From Clonostachys chloroleuca (lineage: Eukaryota; Ascomycota; Sordariomycetes; Hypocreales; Bionectriaceae): DNA of 64,000 nt. Below, piece after piece: positions 1-12,854 of this stretch. The DNA lies in contig JBANAY010000003.1 of NCBI GenBank assembly GCA_037952775.1, positions 13,764,001 through 13,828,000 on the forward strand, given 5' to 3'. Position 1 is the stretch's first letter, and the number at the start of each line of letters is the position of its first letter. The notes under the pieces were generated by a model. It had not been told where the DNA came from, did no database searches, and saw only the letters and a list, made by a program, of their open reading frames with translations. The position numbers were made by a program, and so were the translations under genes.

Positions 1-222
1 CTACGCGGCATCCTTTCGAAAGGAGCCAGGCCACCAGGCGAAATTGATTAAAGAAGCCGGCGATACTGAGTGCTTGTGCAGCCTCTGCGGAGTCCAGGTT
101 CCCGAGAAGAGCCATAGTCAGATCCAGGTTCCCAGAACAGGCCGCGTAGTTCAGAGAAGTGAGCTCAAGGCCTATCTCTGGAGTCCCTTTAAACACTGGA
201 CCAGTGGCGTCTTGTGTAAAAC
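1..222 (-). CDS. Partial open frame, degenerate ankyrin-like repeats (runs off left edge)
   Basis: Read on the minus strand, this segment is open to the window edge. It translates as about two helix-loop-helix units with ankyrin spacing: one contains LNYAACSGNLDLTMALL and the next LSIAGFFNQFRLVAWLLSKG. The first matches the ankyrin pattern of an AA dipeptide, a G-N turn and a following LL. The 5' boundary is uncertain; the sequence before about 222 (TTTTACACAAG) could be a splice acceptor. No start or stop codon is in the window, so it is an internal exon or a fragment of an ankyrin-repeat protein. Ankyrin fragments also occur near 26.3 and 46.9 kb. Confidence 0.4.
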
Positions 223-1111
223 ATAATACAGGACAGATCCATGAAGAAACTTGGACGATGTGCTTCTGCTGACTGTAGAAATAGAGCATCTTGAGTGTCA
301 TGTTGAATTGTTGAAGAAGAGGGGTGATTAGAGACTGCGTTAATATGAAACCCCATGCACTGAGGGCATGGCATATCGCTGCCTTGAGATCGCATGATCA
401 TACACGTATAGCGATCCTATGAAATAGATTAGTATAGGCAACCTTTACAGGAAGGAAATATCTAACCATAGTCGACGGCATATAGTGCTATAAAAGATGA
501 AGTCTAATGTCTGGTCCGAAGCAGGAGAAGGCGATACCTTATATAGATAGAATCAGTGCTAAAAATAGTCTCAGCCGTGTTTCCAGCTTCAATTTCCTGC
601 TACTTGTATTCATTTGGTGTCCATCAAAAAAACCTATGTAGACCTCCAGAAGTAGCAATCTTTTCATAACCTGGATTCAATCTTATACAGCCTTATTGTC
701 GGCATGAAGGTATGCCATTTCAACGTTACTACGTAGCAGTTTGCCGTATATGCCTTTGAACTAGCCACTGGACAGTATATATATTAGGATGATAAAGAGC
801 GAAGTTGAAACACTCGTCAGGTCTAATTTGCTCGTCCGTCCAGAGACAATTAATCGTCTAAGCAATCTGCCCGCCGTCCCAACAGAGTCTTCTACATCAG
901 TCCCCCATGGCATCTAAGTCCTCCAGCCTCCTTTCCGAGATTATCTTATAAGGAACTGGGTCGAGATACTTCCCGGCAGCACTTCAAATAAGCCTTATGC
1001 TGCTCCCTAGGCCTATTCCAGAGTTAGTAAAACAATTTATTGTATGAGGTATAAGGGGACCCTACTAGGTAAACTGTATCCTATGAGGGAAATATTGGCG
1101 AGGCTGCCAGG
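223..1111. other. Intergenic, no supported gene
   Basis: Only short open frames without recognisable motifs occur here. The right end is the 3' flank of the ABC transporter gene. I see no RNA gene or repeat. Confidence 0.5.
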
Positions 1112-3775
1112 TTAATCAAGGTCACCTGGCTGCTGCTCCGCTATGTGCGACCTCCAGGCCTTCGCGTAGTATGAATCATTGGCAAGAAGCTTCTCGTGTG
1201 TGCCGCGCTCGATAACTTGGCCATTTCTACCCAGCGCAATAATCTCATCTGCATTTCGGATATTGGATAGCCGATGACTGGAAGAATGAAGGTCAGAACA
1301 TCACTTGCTTCTGAATCAAACAGTAGAGAGAAGACTCACGCAATAATAATAATTGTCCGCTTAGAGAATTCAGTTGTGAGATTGCACCAAATACGAGCGT
1401 CGGTAAAAGAATCAAGCGCACTGGTACCCTCGTCTATCAAAATGATAGATGGATTCAGTAAGAAAAGGCGGGCTAGGCCTATACGTTGGCGTTCGCCACC
1501 CGAAAAGTTACTGTCAATAAGAGTAGTTAGTAGGTGTTCCATCTGAAGTTGGTATAGCATTGATCTCACGAGCCATTCTCTCCCATTGGCGTGTCAAATT
1601 TCTGTTCTTTGTTCATAATGACATCGAAGATTTCAGCCTGGCGACAGGCCCGATGAAGTTCCTCGGTCGTTGCATTAGGCATTGCATAGGTAATATTTTG
1701 TCCGACAGTGTCATTGAAGAAATATGGATTCTGCTCCATCCGCCCGATATTGGCGTGTAGCCTGCACATATATATCAATTAGTACTGCTCCATAGAGTTG
1801 AGGGTTAGTCCATCGTAACTTACGTCCTTTCCGTGACAGTATTGATATCTTGGCCATCGATAGTAATAGTACCTTCTCCTTCAAGTAACCTTTCCTGCCT
1901 CATCAGAAGTTCGAATAGTGTTGACTTCCCCATACCATTTGGCCCGACAATGCCTACCTTTCTACCGCCTTCGATATCAAGGTTAAGATTGGTTAGTACC
2001 CTTGTCCCTGTATTTTTATATTCAAACGTCACATTCTTGAACTCAAGACGTCCGTTAGTGATCTTTAGTTCCTCAACTCCATCCTTCGCATCTGGTTCTA
2101 GTTCCAAGATCTTCCTCAATCGATTGGAATCGAGAAGGGCCTTGAATTGCTCTGTACCGAATGAAGTAAAGAAATTCGCGGATCGTATTAGCTGCATATA
2201 GAATGTTGTCAATGCGGTTATGTCACCGATCAGGCGCTGCCCCATTTCAATCTCCTTGAAAGTTAGACCAAGGGCAACCACGTAGCCGGTTTGGAGCACA
2301 AGGTTCTTGTAGCCTTCCATGTGCAATTCGAACAAGTCGCAATCCAACTTTGCTTGCGTCCACGCCGTTACTGCTTGCGTAGCCTTTTTTATCTCATAGG
2401 CTATGCGGCCGAAGTTCGCAATAGTATGGTATCCTCGCAGACCATCCTGACGAGAGGTTTCTTGCGCAATCTGAGTATCAGTGAACCTGATACGTGCCGG
2501 TATCATCAGTGACAACTCAGTTTGTTCTATCAAGGCAGACAGAATAATACAACAGACCACATTAAGCGCTACCCATGGCCCAAGATTGGTCAGGCCAAAA
2601 GTCGCGAGGCAAAGGTCCAGTGTGTTTGGAGATAGCTCGAAGAATACACCATCAAACAACTGTCCAACACCTGTAGCGAGATCTACCGCCCCGGTTACTT
2701 CTGTTGGAGAGGTGGAAGAGTGGTAAGAGGCGCCCAGGCTCATGACCTTGGTGTGAGTTGCGTTACGTAGCTCTCTTGTGCGGTAGCCCTCCACAGGAAA
2801 CCACAAATAAGATCGAATGTTAGGGAGTATAATCCCTTCGCCAAAAGTCAAAGAAGCGAGAATTCCAAACCAAAACCAGGTTGATGCCGATGTGCCTTTC
2901 TGGAAGTCATTGCACAGGTCGCGGAACATGTAAGTGGTTATGAAGCCGATAAGGCGATCTACTATAACAACCGCGATGGTCATAATAAATCGGACCTGAA
3001 GCCTAGTTTGACCGACAGGCCAGACGAGTTTCCAGAATATTTTGAACTTCTTTATCCAGGGCCATAATCCTCCAGCGTTCGCTATTTCTTCCATGATATC
3101 TCCATCCTGGCTGGAGGGCGAGGCTCTTTGATTGTTATCCCCTTCGTCGGTGCTGCCCCTCTCCACATCGGAATCGGAGTATAGTTGTGGAGAAGCTGGA
3201 TATGTGGTGGTAATTTGACTCCAGTATATGCGAAGCCAGAGGAGTAGTGTGAAGTATATGCATAACTTGGAAAGTGCGAGACAGATATGAAGCCCTGCTG
3301 TGACTAATGTGGAAGATACCGATAGTCGACGGAGATCGTGAACAGCCGTGTATGCCTCCAGGGTGCAAAGCATAAACCAGGAGGCAATATGGCTTAACCA
3401 GAATTTTTCCTCCTCTCCTTGTGCCATAAAAATATAACGTTGGATCGTGAGGGCGAGGAAGCAGAAGACATGAGCATAAGCAACCCGGGGATCAGGTATC
3501 TCATACTGGAAGTAGTATTCGACCATGAGCAGGACTACACTTCCCAGGTAGAGACAAAGTAATCCAGTCAAGAGATAGGGAAAGCAAAGTATGCGATTGG
3601 TGCCTACTGTTTTGGGGTCGAAGAGATACGATCGGGCTAGCGGCAAGAAGACGTTGAGACAAGTCACGAGTATCGCACAATAGCTGCGCGCGACATATAG
3701 TGAAGTGTCGTATTCGGCTGGCCAAATATTGTCCAGGACGGGGCTAGAGCCCAAATCAGGATCAAGAAAGAGCAT
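1112..3775 (-). CDS. HMT1-type ABC half-transporter (heavy-metal-tolerance family)
   Basis: Four exons (3775-1824, 1761-1570, 1510-1340, 1277-1112) join in phase to about 826 aa, close to the usual length of S. pombe Hmt1-like half-transporters. The order is an extra N-terminal membrane domain of about five helices (residues 20-200), a six-helix ABC transmembrane domain (about 255-540) and one C-terminal ATPase domain. The ATPase motifs are all present: Walker A GPNGMGKST, Q-loop RMEQNPYFF, signature FSGGERQ, Walker B SIILIDEGTSALD and H-loop AHRLS. In this family the transporter sits in the vacuolar membrane and exports thiol conjugates or metal-chelating peptides; the substrate here is inferred. 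The start is the first in-frame ATG (3775). A diverged copy of its first 70 or so codons lies at 38580-38808. Confidence 0.9.
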
Positions 3776-4541
3776 CGCGAAATCGATCAAAATAATAGAT
3801 GCCTTCTCACGGGTTCAAGAAGTTGCGAAGTGTGCAAGGAGCAGCGAAGTCAAAACGACGAATAACAAGAGGAGGTCTTCGAATATTTTTGTTCGTATAA
3901 AGATCTTAGTGTTGCCGCCAAGATTAATCGTGCCTCGGATGATATTTTATTAATAATTCTTCAGAGTTGATGGATGTGGGTTCTTGATAATCTGGTGAAC
4001 GGAAAGAGTACTGAATGGTGAATGGAAAGAGAACTGAATCTCATAGCTGAAGACGGAGTGATCGGGCCCTCCGCTGCAGATCGAGATTTTGGAGGGCACC
4101 GGACTAGTCGTTCCAGCCGACCAGCACTATGCAATATTTCACAGAATAAGTATAGGTCGAGTCCACAGCTTTTGATGCCCCTTGCCTGGTCCAGGCCGAT
4201 GTTGCATATGAGCTCTCAACACAAGATCCCAGGCAAGGCAGCACAAGCGCTGTGGTGGAACTCCAGTAGTGACATGGTCGTTGAAGCAGGGTTTATATCG
4301 GAGGGGTGTGTGTGTAAAGGTGCAGGTACCAAGATGTGTGTGGTTGCATACAGGCCACCCTTGCCTGAGACATCAGCCACGTCCCACTATTTTATTGCAC
4401 CTTAGGGGTGGCAGCTTCCAGCTGAATGTCATGGCGCGAATGAGTACAGAGAAGAGCTGGGGAAGAGAACTATTAAGCATTCATCTTCCCTTACAGCAGT
4501 CTCCTATACCTACTTCCAAAGATAAGATTCTACCTCCTGAA
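3776..4541. other. Intergenic region upstream of the ABC transporter gene
   Basis: This is the presumed promoter of the minus-strand ABC gene. Open frames to the right (4022-4405) show no family features. No TATA box, terminator or repeat is clear. Confidence 0.4.
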
Positions 4542-5439
4542 ATGAATCGATCCACCACCGGTCGTGCTTCCAATAATGGCCAAACCGCCAAAAAGCGAGA
4601 CCGCGGCAGTGCCATGTTGCCCTCCCAAGGCCCCAATCTTTCCAGTCCAATCAACGACCTGGGTGCGAGCGTCAACAGGAGAACGTCTGCTGCTGCCCCT
4701 GGCTCCCCCTTCAGCGGCCAGGAGCAGGGACAACATCGTCCTGCAAGGTCCACCTTGCCCACAGCCAACCGCCGAGAAAACAAGTTGCAACAGAGGTCCC
4801 TATCAGCAACCCAAATACCTGCGCTGCCTTGTTTTTGGTCCTCTAGCGGCCAGCACTCTACCATAATAGCAGCTATACCTCCGTTTACCTGTCATGATAC
4901 ACTGTTTACCCCCGAACGGTCCTACAATCACAGAACCACTCGGCAATTCCCCGAACCCTTCTACCCAGCCCACTCAATGCCCACCAACGGAACTCCTATC
5001 ATCGGATCACTACACTCGCTATGGTACGAATTTTGCTCATCCTATGGCTATGCATTTTCAAGAATCCCATGATGCTATGGTAATGAAGAACAGGGAGCTT
5101 CAAGAAGCTCAGCAGACAATGAATAACTTGTCCACCGATATAGGTACCCAGGTGTCTCAGCAGGATCCCTTCGTCGCCTGGCCAGAACCTGACACTGCCA
5201 ACTCGCCATCTCATCTTAACTCCTCAGGCTCTAGCATCAACTCCTGCAGCAGTACTCCTTCAAAAATAGCACGACCCATAGGAATGACAGCTGAGGGTGG
5301 GACCTATCACGGATGCACTCTTCTCTTTGAGACTTTCATCGTCACTCTGTTCGCTTTCGTCGTTACTTTGTTAGCCTTCGCCGTGACTCTGTTCACCTTC
5401 GCTGTGGCTCTCTTGACCTACGTCAAGGCCTTCCAGTAA
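4542..5439 (+). CDS. Coding-like region, unrecognised Ser/Pro/Gln-rich protein (uncertain)
   Basis: Two plus-strand frames have a polar, Ser/Thr/Pro/Gln-rich composition typical of disordered fungal proteins: 4542 to about 4830 (begins MNRSTTGRASNNGQTAKKRD) and 4894-5439 (contains SHDAMVMKNRELQEAQQTM, a possible short coiled coil). They are in different frames and I could not find a convincing intron between about 4800 and 4890. The 3' part ends in a hydrophobic repeat (5335-5418). It may be a real gene with an unseen splice, a decayed gene, or chance. No domain is recognised. Confidence 0.25.
5335..5418 (+). repeat. Four tandem 21-nt units
   Basis: Four head-to-tail units resemble TTCGTCGTTACTTTGTTAGCC. 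On the plus strand they encode a seven-residue hydrophobic repeat of the form F-V-V-T-L-L-A, which could form one or two membrane helices. Read on the other strand they are strongly acidic and Ser-rich, interrupted by one stop. Confidence 0.7.
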
Positions 5440-6308
5440 GGATTATGCCACTCCGGATCACCAGTGAGCCTGCGTGAAGAACATTCCTTTAGACAGTTAT
5501 CAATTCACACCCACCCAGACCAACCGCAGCCTTGCCCTCCTGGCCTAGGCATCCGATAGACCAACACGACACTAATGGGTCTTGAAGTGGAGGTGGGGCG
5601 TTATTATTTGCAAGGATCAATATTGTCCCGCTATTTTCCTATGCAGACGGGGTCCCCTACCCTCCCTAATCGAGAAATCTGTACCTTGTGTCAATTACGA
5701 GTCCATACGCGGGTCTAATTATATGACCCGGGTTTCTCCAGCTAGCCGTGGCTGAAATGATTCGACAGGGAGCAGAGGATACTACTGCGACGGTCATCGG
5801 CGCTTGATCTGCGAAGTGGTGGGGTTCCCTCGGAGAACAAGGGATAGTGGTGGGCGTACAGTCGTGGTCGGTCATAATTATACTGAGTAGCAGCCCCTTG
5901 GCTGATTGCTATTAGCGTTGGACCTCTGATGGCAGTAGCTTCGCAGTGTAATACAGGCCCGATGCAGATTACGTGTCGGAAATTTGTTGTGGGAGTGAAG
6001 CATGACCAGCTTTAGCTATAAAGACCTGTCCCAGCTGCCTGTTTGCATCTATGACTTGTCGAAACGCAGTGGAAGCGGCCGCAGAGCAACAGAATAAACA
6101 CACCTACTGCACATACTACACCACACAAAGATCAACACAAATACAGACTCGGAAGATAGCTGAGTTTTGTCACCAACTTATGTTTAAAACTCTTTTCGTC
6201 CTCATCTGCCGTGTCTTTGTCCTCGATCGCCTATATCTTCCCCTCCTGTTCCCCTCTCCGCCCATCTCTCCTTGCCAATTCCATCAACGATAGGACAATT
6301 AGCGAACC
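5440..6308. promoter_or_regulatory. Intergenic region and presumed STE23 promoter
   Basis: No gene is seen. A TATA-like element (CTATAAAG, near 6016) lies about 290 nt before the STE23 start. The last 150 nt before the ATG are pyrimidine-rich, as is common in fungal core promoters. The assignment is by position only. Confidence 0.35.
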
Positions 6309-9300
6309 ATGCCTCCTTCCGATCCCCCGGCTTCGGCGCCCAGGCCGTCACATACGGTGTTGCTCACCGACAACCTGGAGAAGCCATCAGTGGATGATCG
6401 CAACTATCGCGTGGTCCGTCTCGCAAACCAGCTCGAGGTTCTATTGGTTCATGATCCGGTGACGGATAAGGCCAGTGCCGCCCTCGACGTCAATATCGGA
6501 AGCTTCAGTGACGAGGAGGATATGCCGGGTATGGCTCATGCAGTTGAACATGTAAGTTGCCTCCAGCGTCTCCCTTCTTCTTCCTCAGCCAGCGTCGCCC
6601 TGTGGCTAATCGTCGCATAATATAGCTTCTTTTCATGGGCACCAAGAAGTTCCCTAAGGAGAATGATTACAAGCAGTACCTGTCATCAAACTCGGGCAGT
6701 TCCAACGCATATACCGCCTCGACGTCCACTAAATACTTCTTTGAAGTAGCTGCCAAACCTGCTGATGATAGAGAGCCAACAGAGGAAAACCCATCACCCC
6801 TCCGTGGCGCTTTGGACCGTTTCGCCCAGTTCTTCATTGAGCCTCTCTTTCTCTCGAGCACTCTTGACCATGGGCTCAAGGCTGTTGACTCTGAGAACAA
6901 GAAGAATCTGCAGAATGATGACTATCGGCTTTACCAGCTCAACAAGTCCCTATCAAATCCCAGGCATCCGTACTGCTATTTTCCGACAGGAAACTTGGAG
7001 GTTCTCAAGGAAGAGCCGGAAGCCAAAGGGATCAATGTGCGTGACAAATTCATTGAGTTTCACAGCCAACACTACTCTGCCAACCTGATGAAGTTGGTGG
7101 TGTTGGGGCGTGAGTCGCTTGACTTGCTGCAGAAGTGGGCGGAGGAATTCTTCTCGGGGGTGGCCAACAAGGAACTTCCCCAACAACGTTGGGATACAGA
7201 GGTTCCATTCCAAAAGCAGGATCTTGGTATGCAATGTTTTGCTAAGCCGGTCATGGACTATCGTGAGCTGAATTTGGCTTTTCCATTCATCGACGAGGAG
7301 CTCCTTTATGAGTCCCAGCCCAGCAAATACCTAGAACATCTCATTGGCCATAAGGCGCCCGGAAGCATTATGGCCTACGTGAAATCAAAAGGATGGGCCA
7401 ATAGCCTGTCCGCTGATGCATATCCCCTCTGCCCAGGCACTCCTAGTCTCTTTACTATTTCTATCCAATTGACTGAGGAGGTACGTTTACGCTAATAACA
7501 ATGACCACTCTCACGCTCCCTTGTACTGATGCACGATCAATAGGGCCTGAAACAGTATCCGGAAATTGGGAAGATTATTTTCCAGTACATTTCGATACTA
7601 CGAGAATCGCCCCCCGAGGAGTGGAGATTTGATGAGCCGAAGGTTATGGCCGATATCGATTTCAGGTTTCAACAAAACGGTCCGGTCGGCGACTTCACGA
7701 GTAGGATTGCATCAGTGATGCAGAAACCTATTCCTCGTGAATGGCTTTTGAGTGGAAGCGGCAAATTGAGGTCATTTGATCCGAAATCCATCTCAAACGC
7801 ATTGACCACCCTCCGCCCTGACAACTTGAGAATGATCATCGTCTCTCAAAAGTTCCCTGGAGACTGGGATAAGAAGGAGAAGTGGTATGGAACCGAGTAT
7901 AGATATGAGAAGCTACCGGAGGATCTTTTACAGTCTTTTGAGACTGCCTTCACAATTCCTCCTAAAGACCGCTGCCCGGAGCTTCACCTGCCACACGAGA
8001 ATAACTTCATCCCCAAGGAACTTGAGGTTGAGAAGAAGGATGTTCTACAGCCTGCCATAGCGCCCAAGTTGCTTCGCAACGATAGCCTTGCTAGGGCGTG
8101 GTGGAAGAAGGATGATACATTCTGGGTGCCTCAGGCAAATGTATACATCAGCCTTGTGAGCCCGATTATTTACGCATCAGCCGAAAACGAGGTCAAAGCA
8201 AGGCTGTTGATCGAACTGGTAAAGGACACTTTAGAGCAGTACGCCTACTATACCGAACTAGCAGGTCTGCAATATACCGTCAGCCTGGATGTACGAGGTC
8301 TTTGCCTCCATATCTCCGGATACAGTGGTGGGCTTGCCGTTTTGCTCCAGCAGGTCACTACAACAATGAAGGAAGTTGAGATTCAGGATGAACGGTTTGA
8401 GGTTCATAAGGAGCGGTATATCCGGGCCTTTAGCAATTGGGAGCTAAAGTCACCGTATAACCAAGTTGGCGATTTCCTAAATTTCTTGATTTCGGATCGT
8501 GCTTTCCGAGTCGAGGAGCTGGCCGCAGAATTACCTTCCATTACCTCTGAGGGCGTTCGGCTGTTCCGAAAACAGGTGTTTTCTCAATTTTTCGTCGAGA
8601 CCTACACACATGGAAACATGCATCGCGAGGATGCATTGAAGGTGACAGAGATTATCGAAAACACCTTCAAGCCCCGAGCGCTCCCTCGCGATCAGATCCC
8701 TATCGTGAGGTCGTTGATCATCCCTAGAGGCTCAAACTTCATTTTCAACAAGACGTTGAAGGATCCTGATAATGTCAACCATTGTGTGGAGACACTGCTT
8801 TATGTTGGTGACAAATCTGATCGGTTGGCCAGAGCTACCACTCTATTGTTTGAACAGATCGTTGATGAGCCGGCATCTAATCAGCTCAGAACCAAGGAGG
8901 ATCTAGGGTATATTATACATGCTGGAATGCGCGACTTTGCCACAACCTGTGGAATTCGTCTGTTGGTCCAGAGCGAGAGAACTCCCGACTACCTCGATTC
9001 TCGAATCGAAGCTTTCCTGGTGCAAATTGGGGACGTTCTGGAGAAGATGACAGAGGTTGAGTTTGAGGGTCACAAACGCAGCCTCATTATCAAGCGCCTG
9101 GAGAAGCTGAGAAACCTGGACCAGGAGCCATCCAGGCACTGGAGCCACATCTCAGGAGAGTACTATGATTTCGAACAAGGTAGGCCGCTGATATTCATAT
9201 TTTGGTCCCTGATATTTTTTTTGACACAGTGGCTAACTAATCAACCCTGCAGCTCAAAACGACGCCGCCCATGTGAAAGCACTTACCAAAGCCCAGATCT

Positions 9301-9725
9301 TGGAGTTCTACAAGACTTATATAAGCCCATCCTCACCAACCAGAGCCCGGATCTCGGTTCACCTGCATGCACGCGGTGCGAGCGAACTTGATATCAAAAT
9401 CATTGCCCTTCTCCAACAAGCCGGGCTAGAGGGCGTTCCAGAAGAACAGCGGCAATGCATTGATCTCCTTGAACAGTATCTGACCAAGAATCTTAGCCTC
9501 CCAGCAGACCAAGTATCATCAATCGTATCCGAAGCCCGCGAGAGTGGGCTGAAGCGAGCGGTCTCTGGTACTGAAACTGGAGACATTGCCAATGGTTCCA
9601 CTGCTGTGAGCTCAGCGGTCGAGATCACCGATGTTCGTGCTTTCAAGTCTGGTCTGCTCGCCAGTTCAGGAGCACGTCCGGTCAAAGATTTCAGTGAATA
9701 CGAGGATAGAGACTCGAAGCTATGA
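6309..9725 (+). CDS. STE23: Ste23-type insulysin, M16 zinc metalloprotease
   Basis: Four exons (6309-6551, 6626-7480, 7544-9179, 9253-9725) give about 1,068 aa, normal for insulin-degrading-enzyme homologues. The inverted zinc motif HxxEH is HAVEH at residues 77-81, split from the following LLFMG by intron 1. The third zinc ligand is Glu171 in AVDSENKKN. The later M16 domains are also clear, including the conserved stretch around LRTKEDLGYIIHAG. The family degrades peptides up to about 10 kDa inside a closed chamber; the yeast member takes part in a-factor pheromone maturation. All splice sites are GT-AG and preserve phase. The gene looks intact. A 63-nt diverged copy of part of exon 4 lies at 25815-25877. 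Confidence 0.95.
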
Positions 9726-9818
9726 ATTGCCCGGTTAGGTGAAGTTGAAGGATGATGTTTTTAAGGGTGGTGGGGTTGGTTATGTCGTGTCAAAATGGGT
9801 ATCGTAACGTATCAACGC

Positions 9819-10089
9819 TTACGGGTTGTTGACTTCATTCGTTAGGGAGCTCCGGGTAATCTCGCGATCTTTATAGAACATACGTACAATGTATCGCTTT
9901 TTTGCCTTTGTAAATTTACTGGGACGCCCGGGTCTATGCTTATATCCAATGCCGTTGGTTGCCTCAAACCGCTTCCTGAGGGATAGGACAGTGCTGTGGG
10001 TGGTGTTGAACTCGGTAGCTACAGCGCGCGCCGACCTTCCTGAGAATAACTGCCCTAATATTGCTCCTTTTGCTTCGCGAGGAACTTTT
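9819..10089 (-). pseudogene. Tc1-type transposase N-terminal fragment
   Basis: A minus-strand frame of about 90 codons reads as a Tc1/mariner paired helix-turn-helix. It contains AVATEFNTTHSTVLSLRKRF, a proline/glycine linker (RPGRPSKF) and KKRYIVR, the usual bipartite DNA-binding layout. The frame is closed upstream by TGA at 10090-10092 and downstream by TAA, and no DDE catalytic domain follows. It lies about 95 nt behind the STE23 stop, tail to tail. No terminal inverted repeats were found. Confidence 0.7.
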
Positions 10090-10426
10090 CAGCCTCTACG
10101 CCGACTGCCGGATTTTACATTAAGGAGCGGTCACGGTTGTGCCGGCCCTAAAGGTGGGTGGGGTCGGGTGGTCGCAAATTCATACATCATTATGTAGGTA
10201 GGTATGTGCAATGCCACGTCACCATTCTACGCGTTTCCCAACATCTTTCGGCCTGCATTGTGACCACTTTTCATATCGTGTGCGTTCCTCGTTCGAGCAT
10301 GGGCTTCGGAGTAGCCCACATCCTAATCACGCGATTGACCGACATCAGTCGCCAGAGGCTTCGAGCTGTATCTTTGCAAGGCCATTGAGGTTTCAATCCG
10401 GTTGCCGGAAGGGGTTTTCGGCCACG
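10090..10426. other. Short intergenic region, presumed DPP III promoter
   Basis: The segment lies between the dead transposase fragment and the DPP III start codon. No gene is supported. In-frame codons continue upstream of 10427, so an earlier start (10211) is formally possible, but the extra residues do not look conserved. Confidence 0.35.
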
Positions 10427-12854
10427 ATGACTGCGTCGCCCCAGGAACACCAAGCAGAGGGCGAGGCCACACTCAGGGTAGAATTCCGCAAAGTCTTTGA
10501 GAGCCTGTGCAAAGAGTCACAGGATGGGAAGAATTATCAAGCCTACGCTCATCATCTGGCGCGGGCCTGCTGGCATGGCAGCCGGGTTGTACTGCGCCAG
10601 ACTTCCGCAGAAGCCGAAGGCATTTTCGACTTCATCATTGCGCTTCACAAGGCATGCGACGGCCATTGGGGCCTCCTACAGGATCACGGGTTGACGCAGA
10701 ATGAAGTCGATATGTGGCTCGAGTTCTGTGGCATGTTCTTGTCCAGCCTCGGAAATTACTTTGTGGGTATTACCCTGCAATTTGGGGGAGTCTGTGATAT
10801 GTGGCAACTCGCTGATGCGCATTGCTTCCATAGGAGGATGGCGACCGTAAAGCTGTTCCCCAGATATCCAAGGACTCCATCTTCAAAATGGCAGAGATCC
10901 TGCCCAAATCAGAAATGAATTGGCTTGAGACAATTGAGCTCATGACGGCGGATAAACCAACCAGAATGGGTTATCCTGCAGAGGAAAGCCAGTCAGCCTA
11001 TTACCCTGGGTCTGAGATATGCACACGGGAAGAGATCGAGGCTGTGACCAAGATCATGTCAACCGAAAAGATAGCGCCAGAAAACACGCGGCTGCGAAAG
11101 AATTCAGCTGAAGAATCGTTTGAGATCATACAGGCCTCTGCAGAAAGAGACGACGAGCCCAGGGTTCTTGGCCACCTTGCGGCTGAAGATCAGCGCCAAT
11201 TCAAGGTTCTACTCCGTCGCGGTGACCACTCTCAGGAAATGACCAAGATTTGTGCTGAACTGATAAAAGCGCGTGAAGTTGCTTTTACGGAGGACCAGAG
11301 ATTGGCGATTTCTCAACTGGCTGAGAGCTTCAGTACCGGTAACTATCAGGCTTTCCTCGACGCACAAAAAACGTGGATCAAGGACAGAGCTCCTCGAGTT
11401 GAACATTGCATGGGCTTCCTCTTTGGGTATCGAGACCCTCGTGGTGTTAGAGCTGAATGGCAAGCCGCCGCTGGCGTCGCTGACCGGGCGGAAACAGAAA
11501 AAATGGGTCAACTCGTTGACAGGTCCCCGGATATCATCTGCACGCTTCCATGGGCTGTACCTGGTGAAAATGGCGGCAAAGGACCTTTTGAGCCGAGTGA
11601 ATTAGATACGCCTGACTTTGCTATCATCCGTGGTAAGTTTCGTTGGCAACAGTAAAAACTAATCACAGAACGCCGTTTTAACAGAATATTAGTACTTGCA
11701 TCAGTATCCAGCACTGTATGGGAAGCTACTAACATTACTATCGCAAGTCTTCCGGAATCCCTGGTGGTCTATCTTGATGATAGGTAGTGCCAGTAGCTGA
11801 CAGGTGTATAGGACCATGATGGGAAAAGGCTTGGTTCTAAAAACATAGTTTATGGAAATCGAATAAGCTTGAACAACAGTCCTGGACGTCCTTGCTATTA
11901 TGTTCACCCCTCAGAGGCCGAGGCATATATGAGCTGCGCACATATAGTGCGCTTTACTCAAACTGCTGTTCACGAACTGATCGGTCATGGAACAGGAAAA
12001 CTACTCACGGAGACGGCACCAGGCGAGTTCAACTTTGACCATACCAACCCCCCCATCAGCCCGATCACTGGTTATCCCATAAGCACGTGGTACAAGCCTG
12101 AAGAGACCTGGAATAGCGTTTTCGGCAAATTAGCACCGACTGTAGAGGAATGCCGGGCATATTTGATTGCAGACTACCTGGTCGACAACAGGGCTATTCT
12201 CGGCATGTTTGGGTATAATGACAATAGTACACCGACGGCAGATGATTGTAGGTGGATATTCAATGACTCAACCATCGTTGACCATCAACTAATGAACATA
12301 GTTATGTACTACGCATACCTGCAAATTGGAGTCGAAGGCCTGCAGGCACTCCGGAGTTTCGAACCGTCAGATATGACCTGGGGAGATGATCATCAGCAGG
12401 TGAGCTCTTCACTCTTAAAGTCGGCCAGTTAAAATATAACTAATAATGGATTTGTCCCCCGAAGGCTCTATTCGCTATACTCAAGCATTTGATACAGGAC
12501 GGTGAGGGTGTCCTATCAATAGATCACGACCCCAAGACCAAAACTCTTTATGTTCGAGTTGATCGCTCCAAGATTATTTCCTGTGGAACGCCTTCCATCG
12601 GACGAATGCTTTGCAAAATTCATATTTGGCACTGCACTGCCGATGTGGATGCCTGCCGGCCTTTCTATGATGCTTTAAGCGTCGTTGATGGCGAATACGA
12701 AACCTGGAGACAGGTCGTGGTCTCTAACCCAGAGCCAAAGTGGAAGTTTTTGCAGCCAAATACCTTTATCGGGGAGAACGGCGAGATTATTTTGAAGGAG
12801 TATGAGCCTAGCAATGCAGGAATTATTCAGTCCTTCGCACAGAGAGGCCTTTAA
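10427..12854 (+). CDS. Dipeptidyl peptidase III, M49 zinc metallopeptidase
   Basis: Five exons (10427-10762, 10834-11632, 11669-11763, 11812-12399, 12465-12854) join in phase to about 735 aa, the size expected for this family. The diagnostic zinc motif is HELIGH (residues 464-469; HELLGH in most members) and the second is EECRA (522-526). The spacing of 58 residues matches the family. The enzyme is cytosolic and releases dipeptides from the N-termini of short peptides. The region before the zinc motif (GSKNIVYGNRISLN) fits DPP III and fixes the small exon 3 and its two introns. Intron 2 as modelled is only 36 nt (11633-11668). The start was chosen as the ATG nearest the first conserved block. 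Confidence 0.92.

Noticed and set aside
1274..1546. 90-codon plus-strand frame
   Set aside because: It overlaps the ABC signature and Walker B exon on the other strand and crosses its intron boundaries.
1833..2726. Plus-strand frames opposite the ABC transporter gene
   Set aside because: They are antisense shadows of an exon with complete ABC motifs on the minus strand.
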